Assembly (NCBI GenBank): GCA_012038135.1
Contig: JAAVJQ010000004.1
Span: 62,001-126,000 of the forward strand
Direction of reading: 5' to 3'
Length of the DNA stretch: 64,000 nt
Source: Salinimicrobium nanhaiense
GTDB taxonomy: Bacteria > Bacteroidota > Bacteroidia > Flavobacteriales > Flavobacteriaceae
The position numbers and the translations under genes are program-made. Of this stretch, positions 27,814 to 36,460 are shown piece after piece. How positions within the stretch are numbered: the first letter of the stretch is position 1; every line of letters begins with the position of its first letter. The notes under the pieces are model-generated. The model saw only the letters and a program-made list of their open reading frames with translations, searched no databases and had not been told where the DNA came from.

Positions 27814-29127
27814 ATGACAAAATTCAGGGAAGTAACCGCACAGGAACTTTTAGATAAACAGAAAAAAGGCGCATTGGTTATAGATGTGCGTCCGGTTGAT
27901 GCTTATAACGGCTGGAAACTGCATAATGAACAGCGCGGCGGCCATATTGCAGGAGCGAAATCGCTGCCGGCCAAATGGGCAGGTTATATGGACTGGATCG
28001 AGATCGTGCGGCATAAGGAAATTGGTACTTCCCGGGAATTGATCATCTATGGCTACACGCCCGAAGAAGCTCAAAAGGTGGCCGAAAGCTTTGAAAAAGC
28101 AGACTATTCAAAAATTGAAGTTTACAACTACTTTTTAGAGGAGTGGACGGCAGATGATACCCTGCCCATGGAACAGCTTCCCCGATACCGGCAACTGGTG
28201 CCGGCGCAGTGGGTACACGACCTTATTTCCGGAGAGAAACCTGCGGAATATGACAACGATAAATTTGTTGTGGTACATGCTCATTATCGCAACCGGGATG
28301 CCTATTTGAGCGGACATATTCCGGGGGCAATTGATATGGACACTAACGCTCTCGAATCTTCCGAAACCTGGAACCGCCGTAGTCCCGAAGAAATAAAAAA
28401 AGCCCTGGAGGAGCATGGAATAACTGCCGACACTACCGTGGTGCTCTATGGAAAATTCATGTTTCCAGATAATGATGATGAATTTCCCGGCAGTGCTGCG
28501 GGCGATATAGGTGCCATAAGGAATGCTTTTATCATGATGTATGCGGGCGTTAAGGACGTTCGGGTACTTAACGGCGGCTTTCAATCCTGGGAAGATGCAG
28601 GTTTTGAAGTAAGTACAGAAGATGTTCCAAAACAGCCGGTGGAGAACTTTGGAGTTGAAATTCCGGCAAAACCTGAATTGGCAGTAGATGTGCCCGAAGC
28701 TAAAACCATGATCGCCGCGCAGGATGCCGAACTCGTATGTGTGCGTAGCTATCCCGAATATATTGGGGAGGTAAGCGGTTACAATTATATAGAAGCTAAA
28801 GGTAGAATTCCCGGAGCTATTTTTGCCGATTGTGGAAGTGATGCTTACCACATGGAAAACTACAGGAATGTTGATCACACCACCAGGGAATTTCATGAAG
28901 TCATTGAGAACTGGAAACAAAACGGAATTACTCCCGACAAACATCTCGCTTTCTATTGCGGTACCGGATGGCGCGGCAGTGAAGCCTGGTTCAATGCCTG
29001 GCTATTAGGCTGGCCAAAAGTTTCAGTTTATGATGGCGGCTGGTTCGAGTGGAGCAATGATCCTAATAATCCTTTTGAAACCGGCGTTCCGGAGAAAGCA
29101 ACTTCAACAGATCAACCTCAGCACTAA
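27814..29127 (+). CDS. Triple-rhodanese-domain sulfurtransferase
   Basis: From ATG 27814 the product has about 437 residues and begins MTKFREVTAQELLDK. Three rhodanese domains follow each other: about 5-125 (ALVIDVRPVDAYNGW), 140-295 (FVVVHAHYRNRDAYLSGHIPGAIDMD) and 305-430 (LVCVRSYPEYIGE). Only the third has the catalytic Cys, in FYCGTGWRGSEAW; the expected loops in domains one and two read IIYGYTPEEA and VLYGKFMFPD and lack it. One active and two structural domains are therefore expected. Starts at 27733 or 27757 would overlap the terminator. The cytoplasmic enzyme probably transfers sulfur from thiosulfate or mercaptopyruvate. Confidence 0.87.
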   Translation: MTKFREVTAQELLDKQKKGALVIDVRPVDAYNGWKLHNEQRGGHIAGAKSLPAKWAGYMDWIEIVRHKEIGTSRELIIYGYTPEEAQKVAESFEKADYSKIEVYNYFLEEWTADDTLPMEQLPRYRQLVPAQWVHDLISGEKPAEYDNDKFVVVHAHYRNRDAYLSGHIPGAIDMDTNALESSETWNRRSPEEIKKALEEHGITADTTVVLYGKFMFPDNDDEFPGSAAGDIGAIRNAFIMMYAGVKDVRVLNGGFQSWEDAGFEVSTEDVPKQPVENFGVEIPAKPELAVDVPEAKTMIAAQDAELVCVRSYPEYIGEVSGYNYIEAKGRIPGAIFADCGSDAYHMENYRNVDHTTREFHEVIENWKQNGITPDKHLAFYCGTGWRGSEAWFNAWLLGWPKVSVYDGGWFEWSNDPNNPFETGVPEKATSTDQPQH

Positions 29128-29150
29128 TCTGACATTTTTTTACCCGGGGA

Positions 29151-29747
29151 ATGAAAACAGAAAAAGGAAAGATGCTTGCCGGGGAACCTTATAAAGGTTT
29201 TGATCCTGAATTACTTTCAGAAAGGCAAAGGGCAAAAGAGATGATCTTTGAGTTTAATTCCCTGCGACCGTCACAGATTGAGGAACGCAATAATATCCTG
29301 AAAAAGCTCCTGAGAAAGACTGGTAAAAATAACTTTTTTGAGCCCCCATTTCGCTGTGACTATGGTTACAACATCGAGATCGGTGAAAATTTTTACACCA
29401 ATTATAATCTTATCATTCTCGATTGCGCTAAAGTGACTATTGGGAATAATGTATTAATTGGTCCTAACGTGGGAATATTTACTGCAGGACATCCTTTACA
29501 TGCCGAAATTCGGAAACAGGAATGGGAGCATGCATATCCAATAATAATAGGGAATAGCGTGTGGATTGGCGGGCATGTGGTGATCAATCCGGGAGTGAGC
29601 ATTGGAGATCATACAGTCATTGGATCTGGCAGTGTGGTAACAAAGGATATCCCGGCGAACGTTTTCGCAGCCGGGAATCCCTGTAGAGTTATTAGAGAAA
29701 TTACTGATGAAGATAAGAACTCCTACTTTTCAAAAAAATTCGGCTAA
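29151..29747 (+). CDS. Maltose/galactoside O-acetyltransferase family protein
   Basis: The 198-residue product has the N-terminal maltose acetyltransferase domain (MLAGEPYKGFDPELLSER) and a left-handed beta-helix with hexapeptide repeats (IGENFYTNYNLIILD, VTIGNNVLIGPNVGIF, WIGGHVVINPGVSIGDHTVIGSG). The catalytic His is in TAGHPLHAE. It transfers acetyl groups from acetyl-CoA to sugars. It begins 23 bases after the rhodanese stop and overlaps the convergent symporter gene by 4 bases. Confidence 0.93.
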   Translation: MKTEKGKMLAGEPYKGFDPELLSERQRAKEMIFEFNSLRPSQIEERNNILKKLLRKTGKNNFFEPPFRCDYGYNIEIGENFYTNYNLIILDCAKVTIGNNVLIGPNVGIFTAGHPLHAEIRKQEWEHAYPIIIGNSVWIGGHVVINPGVSIGDHTVIGSGSVVTKDIPANVFAAGNPCRVIREITDEDKNSYFSKKFG

Positions 29748-31213
29748 AGGAAAACATTCGGGATCTCTTCGACCTTTATATTCCAGAGAACAGGAAGCAG
29801 GAAATAAATGATTAGGGTGATGATTAGAATTGAAATTATGTTCATCCATATTCCTGCCTTAACCATATCTTTAATCTGCAAATGACCGGAGCCAAATACC
29901 ACGGCATTAGGTGGAGTGGCTACAGGTAACATAAAAGCACAGGAAGCAGCGAGGGTGGCGGCCACCAGCAAAAAATAAGGGTGGATCTCCAAGGCGATGG
30001 CCATGGGCGCTAAAATAGGTAAAAGCATGGCGGTAGTTGCGAGATTGGAAGTAACTTCGGTAAGGAAATTCACAGCGGCAACTAACACCAGGACCAACAG
30101 GATAAGAGGAAGATTTTCAAGATCGGTTAGCTGCTCTCCTATCCACACGGCCAAACCCGTCTCTCCAAAAGCCTTTGCTAAAGCCATTCCGCCTCCAAAG
30201 AGAATGATGATTCCCCATGGCACCTTTACCGCGTCTTCCCAAACCAGGATCCTTCCTCCTTCTTTTCCGGAAGGTAGCAGGAAAAGAACGATTCCCGCTC
30301 CTATTGCGATGATGGTGTCATCAATAAAAGGAAAAACCGGCTGAAGAAGAAAAGACCGGGTGATCCAGGCGGCTGCAGTTAGAATGAAAATCGTTAGTAC
30401 CATTTTTTCCTGGTGGCCAATTTTTCCGAGGTTATTCTTCAATCTGGTGATCTCAGTTTTTCCGCCGACCAGGGTCATCCCCTTTAAATTAAAAGCAAAG
30501 CGGGTAAGATATTTCCAACAAATGGCCAGCAGCAATATAGAAATTGGAAGCCCCAGCTTTATCCATTGCATAAAAGATATTTCAATGCCGTATAGCTTTT
30601 GAACGATCCCTGCAAAAACAAGATTGGGAGGAGTTCCAATTAAGGTAGCGATCCCTCCAATGGAAGCGCTGTAGGCAATTGCCAACATTAATGCCTTCCC
30701 AAAAAGGGCATTTTCGTTTTCTTTTGTGTTGGGGTTATCCTGTACCTGGCTTATTATTGCTGCGCCAATAGGTAACATCATTACCGAGGTAGCAGTGTTT
30801 GAAATCCACATGGAGAGGAAAGCAGTAGCTACCATAAAACCCAGAATAATAAATTTTATATTGGTGCCAATGAGGTTAATGATGTTAAGTGCTATACGAC
30901 GATGGAGGTTCCATTTCTCAATGGCAATGGCTAGTAAAAATCCTCCAAGATAAAGAAATACATATTTATCTCCATAGGCAGCAGTGGTCGAAGCAATGTC
31001 AAGAGCTCCAGTGAGAGGAAAGAGTAAAATTGGCAGTAAAGCGGTAACCGGAATAGGGACAGCCTCTGTCACCCACCATAGTGCCATCCAAATAGTTACA
31101 CAAAGCACATCCCAGGCGGCAGGAGACATCGAGGAAGGGCCACCAAGCACCTGGAGGACCAGGTAAACCAGAGGGCCCACAATTAGCACTAAAGTCCTGA
31201 AAGATAACTTCAT
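29744..31213 (-). CDS. SLC13/DASS-family sodium:dicarboxylate or sulfate symporter
   Basis: The 489-residue membrane protein has about 11-13 helices and the two DASS signature motifs, SNTATSVMMLPIGAA (about 134-148) and TSNLATTAMLLPI (about 389-401), which form the paired substrate and sodium sites. GGIATLIGTPPNLVFAGI follows the first motif. It imports dicarboxylates or similar anions. The 3' end overlaps the acetyltransferase gene from the other strand. Confidence 0.93.
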   Translation of the reverse strand: MKLSFRTLVLIVGPLVYLVLQVLGGPSSMSPAAWDVLCVTIWMALWWVTEAVPIPVTALLPILLFPLTGALDIASTTAAYGDKYVFLYLGGFLLAIAIEKWNLHRRIALNIINLIGTNIKFIILGFMVATAFLSMWISNTATSVMMLPIGAAIISQVQDNPNTKENENALFGKALMLAIAYSASIGGIATLIGTPPNLVFAGIVQKLYGIEISFMQWIKLGLPISILLLAICWKYLTRFAFNLKGMTLVGGKTEITRLKNNLGKIGHQEKMVLTIFILTAAAWITRSFLLQPVFPFIDDTIIAIGAGIVLFLLPSGKEGGRILVWEDAVKVPWGIIILFGGGMALAKAFGETGLAVWIGEQLTDLENLPLILLVLVLVAAVNFLTEVTSNLATTAMLLPILAPMAIALEIHPYFLLVAATLAASCAFMLPVATPPNAVVFGSGHLQIKDMVKAGIWMNIISILIITLIIYFLLPVLWNIKVEEIPNVFL

Positions 31214-31351
31214 CTACAATAAGTTAAGGATACCTTAAGAAGCTCTTCTTCCCCGGAATTTTGTATTAATTTCATAAGAACCAAAGTTTTGTCCTTCTAA
31301 ATTATGAAAATGGACGGAACATGATCCAAATATCAACCAAACTTTAAAATT

Positions 31352-31831
31352 ATGAAAAGATCAATTTTAAAAATTGCAGGATTAATGAGTTTATTACTCC
31401 TATTTTCCACCTTCACTTCATGTGATGAAGATGAAGAAAGAGTACCCGATCTATCCGGCAATCCCGAAGCCCGGGAGGAGATCTATGAGCAAATCCTGAG
31501 TGATGAGCAGTTGCTTTCGGAATTCATTAATGACATGGGAGAAAATAAAATGGCCATGGAAAATTTCAACAATAATCCCCGGATGACCAACAGGATGTAT
31601 GGTGGCGATAGAATGCACCGCATGATGAGAGATAATCCCCAAATGCGGGATTCCATGATGCAGGGAATGATGATGGGAATGGAAAGGGATAGTACCAACC
31701 GGCCTACTCCGCAAATGCGGGAACGTATGCTGCAGCACATTCAAATGATGATGCAGCGGGACTCGACTTTTGCCAGGGAGGTGCGTGAAATAATAAATGA
31801 TCCTGCCACTGCACGTGCAGGGGCAAAATAA
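31352..31831 (+). CDS. Methionine-rich lipoprotein
   Basis: The 159-residue product has a lipoprotein signal peptide (FSTFTSC, Cys24) and then a mature domain in which about 20 of 80 residues (66-145) are Met, in clusters such as HRMMRDNP, RDSMMQGMMMGMERDS and HIQMMMQRDS, with Asp-Ser repeats. Met clusters of this kind bind Cu(I) in CusF- and CopK-like systems, but no copper gene is adjacent, so this is inference. Expressed alone and followed by a terminator. Confidence 0.8.
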   Translation: MKRSILKIAGLMSLLLLFSTFTSCDEDEERVPDLSGNPEAREEIYEQILSDEQLLSEFINDMGENKMAMENFNNNPRMTNRMYGGDRMHRMMRDNPQMRDSMMQGMMMGMERDSTNRPTPQMRERMLQHIQMMMQRDSTFAREVREIINDPATARAGAK

Positions 31832-31879
31832 ATAACAGGCTTCCAAAAACAACCTTTTTGAAGCTTAATATTTCAAGCC

Positions 31880-31920
31880 AAAATTTCCGGTAGCAACTGC
31901 TACCGGAAATTTTTGTTTTT
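31880..31920 (+). terminator. Intrinsic terminator after the Met-rich lipoprotein gene
   Basis: A 16-bp inverted repeat AAAATTTCCGGTAGCA with its complement and a T-rich tail. Confidence 0.88.
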
Positions 31921-32101
31921 CAATTCAGTTTTCTTTCGCCTTTCTTCCTTAAAATGGTATGCTTCCGAAGAGAAGTCAACTAAAAAAATCTTTAGGATTT
32001 TCCAAAGAACTTGAATTCAACCCGTTACTACACACCAAATCCAGATCCTGTTCGTTTTATGGGTTAATAAATTATTTATCTTGGCCCCCAATTTTATATT
32101 T

Positions 32102-33325
32102 ATGAAGAAAAGCTTTTTCCTTTTTTGCCTGTTGGCCCTGCCCCTGCAAAGCCACAGCCAGTCTTTACAAGATTCTGTAGATCAATTATACAGCCGCTAT
32201 TACGAAGTCCTTAAATCCCAGGACACCCTAACCCGTTTGGCAGGAAAGATCAATCATCTTGAAAAAGAATACAATAATTTTAATGAGCTGGTGAAATCTA
32301 ATAACGAGGTCATTAAACAACTTACCGATAAAGAATTGTTTTCCCAGCAGCAGCAACTCGCACAAAGACGTAACAAGATAGTGCGTACTGCCGACTTTGT
32401 TATTGCTGCCAACGTTAGCCTCAACGCGATAAAACAGCTTGACGCAACTTCAGATTTTCACAGCAAGATCGCTTCCCTGAATAATCCCGATAATAAAGAT
32501 CTAGGATTTTCCCTTTCGGGAGAGGTTGAAGCTTTGTTGCACGAAAAGATCATAAGAGGCAACAAAAAACTTAATGGAGTACGATCAGATAAATTTATTG
32601 GTTTTGTAAATGACATTATTTCCTCGCCGCTTACAGAGGCTGTCACTACAGCAATTCCCGTGGTGGAATCTATACGTTCTGTTATAGACTTAGTGGCAGG
32701 TACCGCAATTACCGGCAAGGATATTTCCCTAAATGAGGTGCAGGATTTAAAGAACTCTTTGAAGGTTTATATCGTTCATTATGAAGGCCTGGCAAAAGCC
32801 CAGGCAGAATTTGACCAGAACCTGGCAAACCTTGACATAAGGAAAAATGCTTTGAACCTGCTTCTCAATCAATACATTACAGACAGGATCAACACTTTAA
32901 ATCCCAACACGATTAATACAGATCCTAATGTTGAAAACCAGAACAACAATGATCTTATCAACAAGTATTTCAATAAGAGCATGGTGGAGGCAAAAGTGGA
33001 CAAGATCATCAATTCAGATCCCAAAAATTACAATCGTCATTTAAATGATGACCGGCTACTTTACCCAAATTATACACTCAATCAGGCAAAATTCATAAGA
33101 GATGAGATAGAATCCCTTGGGAAAGAGTATATCTCCATCTACGATTCCTATCAAAAAGCCCTTGAAAAGACCCTCAACAACAGCAAGAACATTGGGGACC
33201 CTCAAAAGATCCGGAATACAATAGATGTTCTCAAGCAAAACCTGGTAAAGGTAGAGGAGAACTTCAACCAAAGTCTTAACCTTGTGCAGCTTAACCAGCA
33301 ATTCAGCGATCTGGTGAAATATTAA
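32102..33325 (+). CDS. Exported coiled-coil protein of unknown function
   Basis: From ATG 32102 the product has 407 residues. The signal peptide is MKKSFFLFCLLALPLQSHSQ. The mature part is largely helical, with coiled-coil stretches at about 35-95, 230-270 and 330-400, rich in Asn, Lys, Leu and Gln, and no membrane helix after the signal except a moderately hydrophobic part near 195-215 (LTEAVTTAIPVVESIRSVIDLV). TATCTTGG at 32077-32084 may be a -7 element. No family was recognised. A terminator follows. Confidence 0.78.
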   Translation: MKKSFFLFCLLALPLQSHSQSLQDSVDQLYSRYYEVLKSQDTLTRLAGKINHLEKEYNNFNELVKSNNEVIKQLTDKELFSQQQQLAQRRNKIVRTADFVIAANVSLNAIKQLDATSDFHSKIASLNNPDNKDLGFSLSGEVEALLHEKIIRGNKKLNGVRSDKFIGFVNDIISSPLTEAVTTAIPVVESIRSVIDLVAGTAITGKDISLNEVQDLKNSLKVYIVHYEGLAKAQAEFDQNLANLDIRKNALNLLLNQYITDRINTLNPNTINTDPNVENQNNNDLINKYFNKSMVEAKVDKIINSDPKNYNRHLNDDRLLYPNYTLNQAKFIRDEIESLGKEYISIYDSYQKALEKTLNNSKNIGDPQKIRNTIDVLKQNLVKVEENFNQSLNLVQLNQQFSDLVKY

Positions 33326-33346
33326 GTTTTAGCTGCTGAAAATTCT

Positions 33347-33376
33347 AAAAACCTTCCCTTTGGAAGGTTTTTTTTT
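33347..33376 (+). terminator. Intrinsic terminator
   Basis: Inverted repeat AACCTTCC / GGAAGGTT with a CTTT loop and a T run. Confidence 0.88.
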
Positions 33377-33379
33377 GAA

Positions 33380-33449
33380 GGATTACCGCTGATACTGACC
33401 AAGGTCATAAAATAAGGACTAAGAGGTCTTTAATTTTGACCGGTAATCC
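33380..33449 (+). promoter_or_regulatory. Rrf2-nadAB promoter with nested inverted repeats
   Basis: The -7 element TAATTTTG (33431-33438) lies 25 bases before the ATG. Around it are a perfect 9-bp inverted repeat GGATTACCG (33380-33388) / CGGTAATCC (33441-33449), a palindrome TGACCAAGGTCA (33396-33407), and AGGAC-N7-TCTT (33415-33430) abutting the -7 box. The last pattern matches AGGAC-N7-TCCT of the hemerythrin operon operator (41977-42004). Autoregulation by the Rrf2 protein is plausible. Confidence 0.5.
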
Positions 33450-33463
33450 TCAAATCGAGTAAG

Positions 33464-33898
33464 ATGTTTTCAAAAGCCTGTGAATACGCTATAAGAGCTG
33501 CGATCTATATTGCTTCGGAATCCCAGAGTGGAAGACGCGCAAGTTTAAAGGATATTGCCCGGGAGATCGATTCGCCTGAAGCTTTTACCGCAAAGACCCT
33601 TCAGAAGCTATCCCGAAGCGGAGTTGTGGTTTCTACTAAAGGAGCTCACGGAGGATTTCATATTGTCCCGGAACAGCTACAACAGATCAAGGTTTCAAAG
33701 ATCGTACTGGCAATTGATGGGGATAAGGTTTACACCCGGTGCAGCCTTGGATTGCATGATTGTTCCGAAGATCATCCCTGCCCTTTCCATTCCAGGTTTC
33801 AACCGGTAAGGAGCGATTTGAGACAGATCATTGAAAATACCAGCCTGGGAGATCTTACCAGCGGCCTCGTCTCCGGTGACACCTTTCTTAAAATTTAA
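33464..33898 (+). CDS. Rrf2 family Fe-S-type transcriptional regulator
   Basis: The 144-residue winged-helix protein begins MFSKACEYAIRAAIYIA, the classical Rrf2 start, with recognition helix PEAFTAKTLQKLSRSGVV and wing STKGAHGGFHI. Cys93, Cys100 and Cys106 (C-X6-C-X5-C) correspond to the Fe-S ligands of IscR and NsrR. Nitric oxide or cluster status is thus the likely signal. nadA begins 14 bases downstream, so it is co-transcribed with nadA and nadB; NadA itself has an oxygen-sensitive 4Fe-4S cluster. Confidence 0.92.
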   Translation: MFSKACEYAIRAAIYIASESQSGRRASLKDIAREIDSPEAFTAKTLQKLSRSGVVVSTKGAHGGFHIVPEQLQQIKVSKIVLAIDGDKVYTRCSLGLHDCSEDHPCPFHSRFQPVRSDLRQIIENTSLGDLTSGLVSGDTFLKI

Positions 33899-33911
33899 AA
33901 ACTAAAGATCT

Positions 33912-34859
33912 ATGTCTATAACCCCCCTGCAAAAATTAGATTTACAGGAACAGGTCATCCGTTTAAAAAAGGAAAAAAATGCAGTAATTCTCGCACACTA
34001 TTATCAGGAACCCGAAATCCAGGAGGTAGCAGATTTTATTGGAGATTCTCTTGAACTGGCGAAAAAAGCCGCACAAACAACCGCAGATATCATTGTTTTC
34101 GCCGGGGTGCATTTTATGGCAGAAACTGCCAAGATCCTCAACCCTTCAAAAAAGGTGTTATTGCCCGATCTTAAAGCAGGTTGTTCTCTTGCTGAAAGTT
34201 GTCCGCCGGAAGCTTTCAGGCAATTAAAGGAACAATATCCCGATCATGTGGTGGTGACCTACATCAACTGTTCTGCAGAGATCAAGACCTTGAGCGATAT
34301 TGTCTGTACCTCCTCTAATGCTGAAAGTATTATTAGATCTATTCCTGCAGACAAACCCATCATTTTTGCGCCCGACAAGAACCTGGGGAAATACCTCATC
34401 GAAAAGACCGGCAGAAAAATGCTGCTGTGGGATGGTGCGTGTATCGTACATGAAGCTTTCTCCCTCGATAAACTGTTAGAACTTTACAAAGCCAATCCTG
34501 AAGCAAAGATCATCGCCCACCCCGAATCTGAAGCTCACATTTTAAAGGTGGCAAATTATGTAGGTTCCACTTCCGGAATGTTGAATTATGTGAAGCAGAG
34601 CCCTAACAACACCTTTATTGTTGCTACTGAAGCCGGTATCCTGCACCAGATGCAGAAGGATGTGCCGCAAAAGACTTTGATCCCTGCCCCGGCAAAAGAA
34701 GATAATACCTGTGCCTGCAGTGAATGCGCTTTTATGAAGATGAATACGCTGCAGAAACTGTACAATTGCCTGGAAAAAGAAGATCCGGAGATCACACTTC
34801 CCGAAGATATTATGCAAAAGGCTTTGATCCCCATTGAACGAATGCTTCAATTATCGTAA
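33912..34859 (+). CDS. nadA: Quinolinate synthase NadA
   Basis: The 315-residue enzyme condenses iminoaspartate with dihydroxyacetone phosphate to quinolinate in NAD synthesis. The start motif [24 protein letters not shown], the [14 protein letters not shown] block, the HPESEAH motif and cluster cysteines (in [21 protein letters not shown] and the C-terminal [11 protein letters not shown]) are present. It lies between the Rrf2 regulator and nadB in one operon. Confidence 0.97.
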   Translation: MSITPLQKLDLQEQVIRLKKEKNAVILAHYYQEPEIQEVADFIGDSLELAKKAAQTTADIIVFAGVHFMAETAKILNPSKKVLLPDLKAGCSLAESCPPEAFRQLKEQYPDHVVVTYINCSAEIKTLSDIVCTSSNAESIIRSIPADKPIIFAPDKNLGKYLIEKTGRKMLLWDGACIVHEAFSLDKLLELYKANPEAKIIAHPESEAHILKVANYVGSTSGMLNYVKQSPNNTFIVATEAGILHQMQKDVPQKTLIPAPAKEDNTCACSECAFMKMNTLQKLYNCLEKEDPEITLPEDIMQKALIPIERMLQLS

Positions 34860-34864
34860 AGCAA

Positions 34865-36391
34865 ATGAGAAGTGATATAATTGTTATAGGATCTGGAGTT
34901 GCAGGTTTGACCTTTGCCATCAAAGTAGCTGAAGCAAGGCCTGATGTTTCGATCATGGTCATCACTAAGGAAAACCGGAATATTTCAAACACCGCACAAG
35001 CCCAGGGAGGAATTGCTGTTGTACTCGACAAGATTCAGGATAGTTTTGAGCTGCACATCCAGGACACTCTAAAAGCGGGAAGACATCTTAACGATCCTAA
35101 AGTGGTGAAAATGGTAATTTCTCAGGCTCCGGAAAGGCTTCTGGAATTGATCGATTGGGGCACCTCTTTTGACGCCTCGGGATCGGGAGAATTTGAATTG
35201 GGTTTGGAAGGCGGACATTCCCGGCGTAGGATTGTCCACCATAGAGACCTGACGGGATGGGAAATTCAGCGGAAATTAGTGGCCAAGGCATCAGCTTTAC
35301 AGAACATCAGCTTTAATGACCATTATTTTGTTACCGATCTTGAAACAGATCCATTAGAAGCTAAATGTACAGGTGTAAAGGTACTGGATAAGAAAACAGG
35401 GCAGTTACATAAGATCGCTTCAAAAATTACTTTTTTGGCAACCGGGGGCAGCGGAGTCCTTTTTGAAAATACCACGAATCCTTCTGTAGCGACAGGAGAC
35501 GGAGTGGCTATGGCCTGGCGCGCCGGTGCAGAGATAAAGAACATGAGTTATATTCAGTTTCATCCTACGGCACTTTTTGAAGAAAATAAACATCCTTTAT
35601 TCCTTATTTCTGAAGCTGTTCGCGGCTTCGGGGCTTATCTTGTCAACCATAAAGGCTACAGGTTTGTTTTTAAGTGTGACGCAAGAGGGGAACTGGCAAC
35701 CAGAGATGTTATTTCCGAAGCTATTGTAAAGGAGCTGAAAAATTCCGGAGAGAAGCACGTTTACCTCGACTGCAGACACCTGGACCACCGGGCTTTTAAA
35801 AAAGAATTTCCTACCATTGTTTCCTACTGCAGCAGTCTTGGTATAGATACCCGAATTCATTTGATTCCGGTAGTTCCTGCGGCGCATTATCAATGTGGTG
35901 GAATACAGGTGGATCAACAGGCAAGGACTTCCATTAAAAATCTTTTTGCTTCCGGAGAATGCGCACATACCGGGTTACATGGCGCTAACAGGCTGGCTTC
36001 TAATTCACTCTTGGAAGCTTTGGTATTTTCTCATGAAGCTTCAAAAGTGATAATTGAAGAACTTGATTCCATTGCAGAGCCCAAGGTTAAAAAGCAAAAC
36101 TTCCTTCTAAGGGACGAAGAAGAATGCGACGGAGAGATCATTTTAAGTTTAAAACAACGTCTCAATGAGATCATGAACTATGAACTCCTCCAGGCTGCTT
36201 CAAAAAAAGAAAAAACTGAAGCCTTTGAACAATTGCAGCTTCTGCAAGACATGCTGGACAATTATCCTCCGTTTAATTCCGGGACTGTTCCTTTTTTTGA
36301 ACTAAGGAATATGGTGCAGACTTCGATCCTCATTCTTAAAGATGCGATAGATATGATCCCTAAAAAGGGAATTCCGCAGAACATTTTTTAG
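34865..36391 (+). CDS. nadB: L-aspartate oxidase NadB
   Basis: The 508-residue FAD enzyme oxidises L-aspartate to iminoaspartate, the NadA substrate. The N-terminal Rossmann motif IIVIGSGVAGLTFAIKVAE, the AQAQGGIAVVL block, the HHRDLTGWEIQ active-site region, IQFHPTALFE and the C-terminal ASGECAHTGLHGANRLASNSLLE motif are all in place. The gene starts 5 bases after the nadA stop. Confidence 0.97.
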   Translation: MRSDIIVIGSGVAGLTFAIKVAEARPDVSIMVITKENRNISNTAQAQGGIAVVLDKIQDSFELHIQDTLKAGRHLNDPKVVKMVISQAPERLLELIDWGTSFDASGSGEFELGLEGGHSRRRIVHHRDLTGWEIQRKLVAKASALQNISFNDHYFVTDLETDPLEAKCTGVKVLDKKTGQLHKIASKITFLATGGSGVLFENTTNPSVATGDGVAMAWRAGAEIKNMSYIQFHPTALFEENKHPLFLISEAVRGFGAYLVNHKGYRFVFKCDARGELATRDVISEAIVKELKNSGEKHVYLDCRHLDHRAFKKEFPTIVSYCSSLGIDTRIHLIPVVPAAHYQCGGIQVDQQARTSIKNLFASGECAHTGLHGANRLASNSLLEALVFSHEASKVIIEELDSIAEPKVKKQNFLLRDEEECDGEIILSLKQRLNEIMNYELLQAASKKEKTEAFEQLQLLQDMLDNYPPFNSGTVPFFELRNMVQTSILILKDAIDMIPKKGIPQNIF

Positions 36392-36460
36392 AGAAAAATT
36401 CTTACCCAGGGCAGCCTCTGCAGCAAGAATTATTATACTTGTAAAAATTTAAGCACAATA

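Noticed and set aside
28135..28944. Minus-strand frame of 269 codons opposite the triple rhodanese gene.
   Set aside because: It lies fully antisense to a gene with clear domain matches, and its product has no recognisable family.
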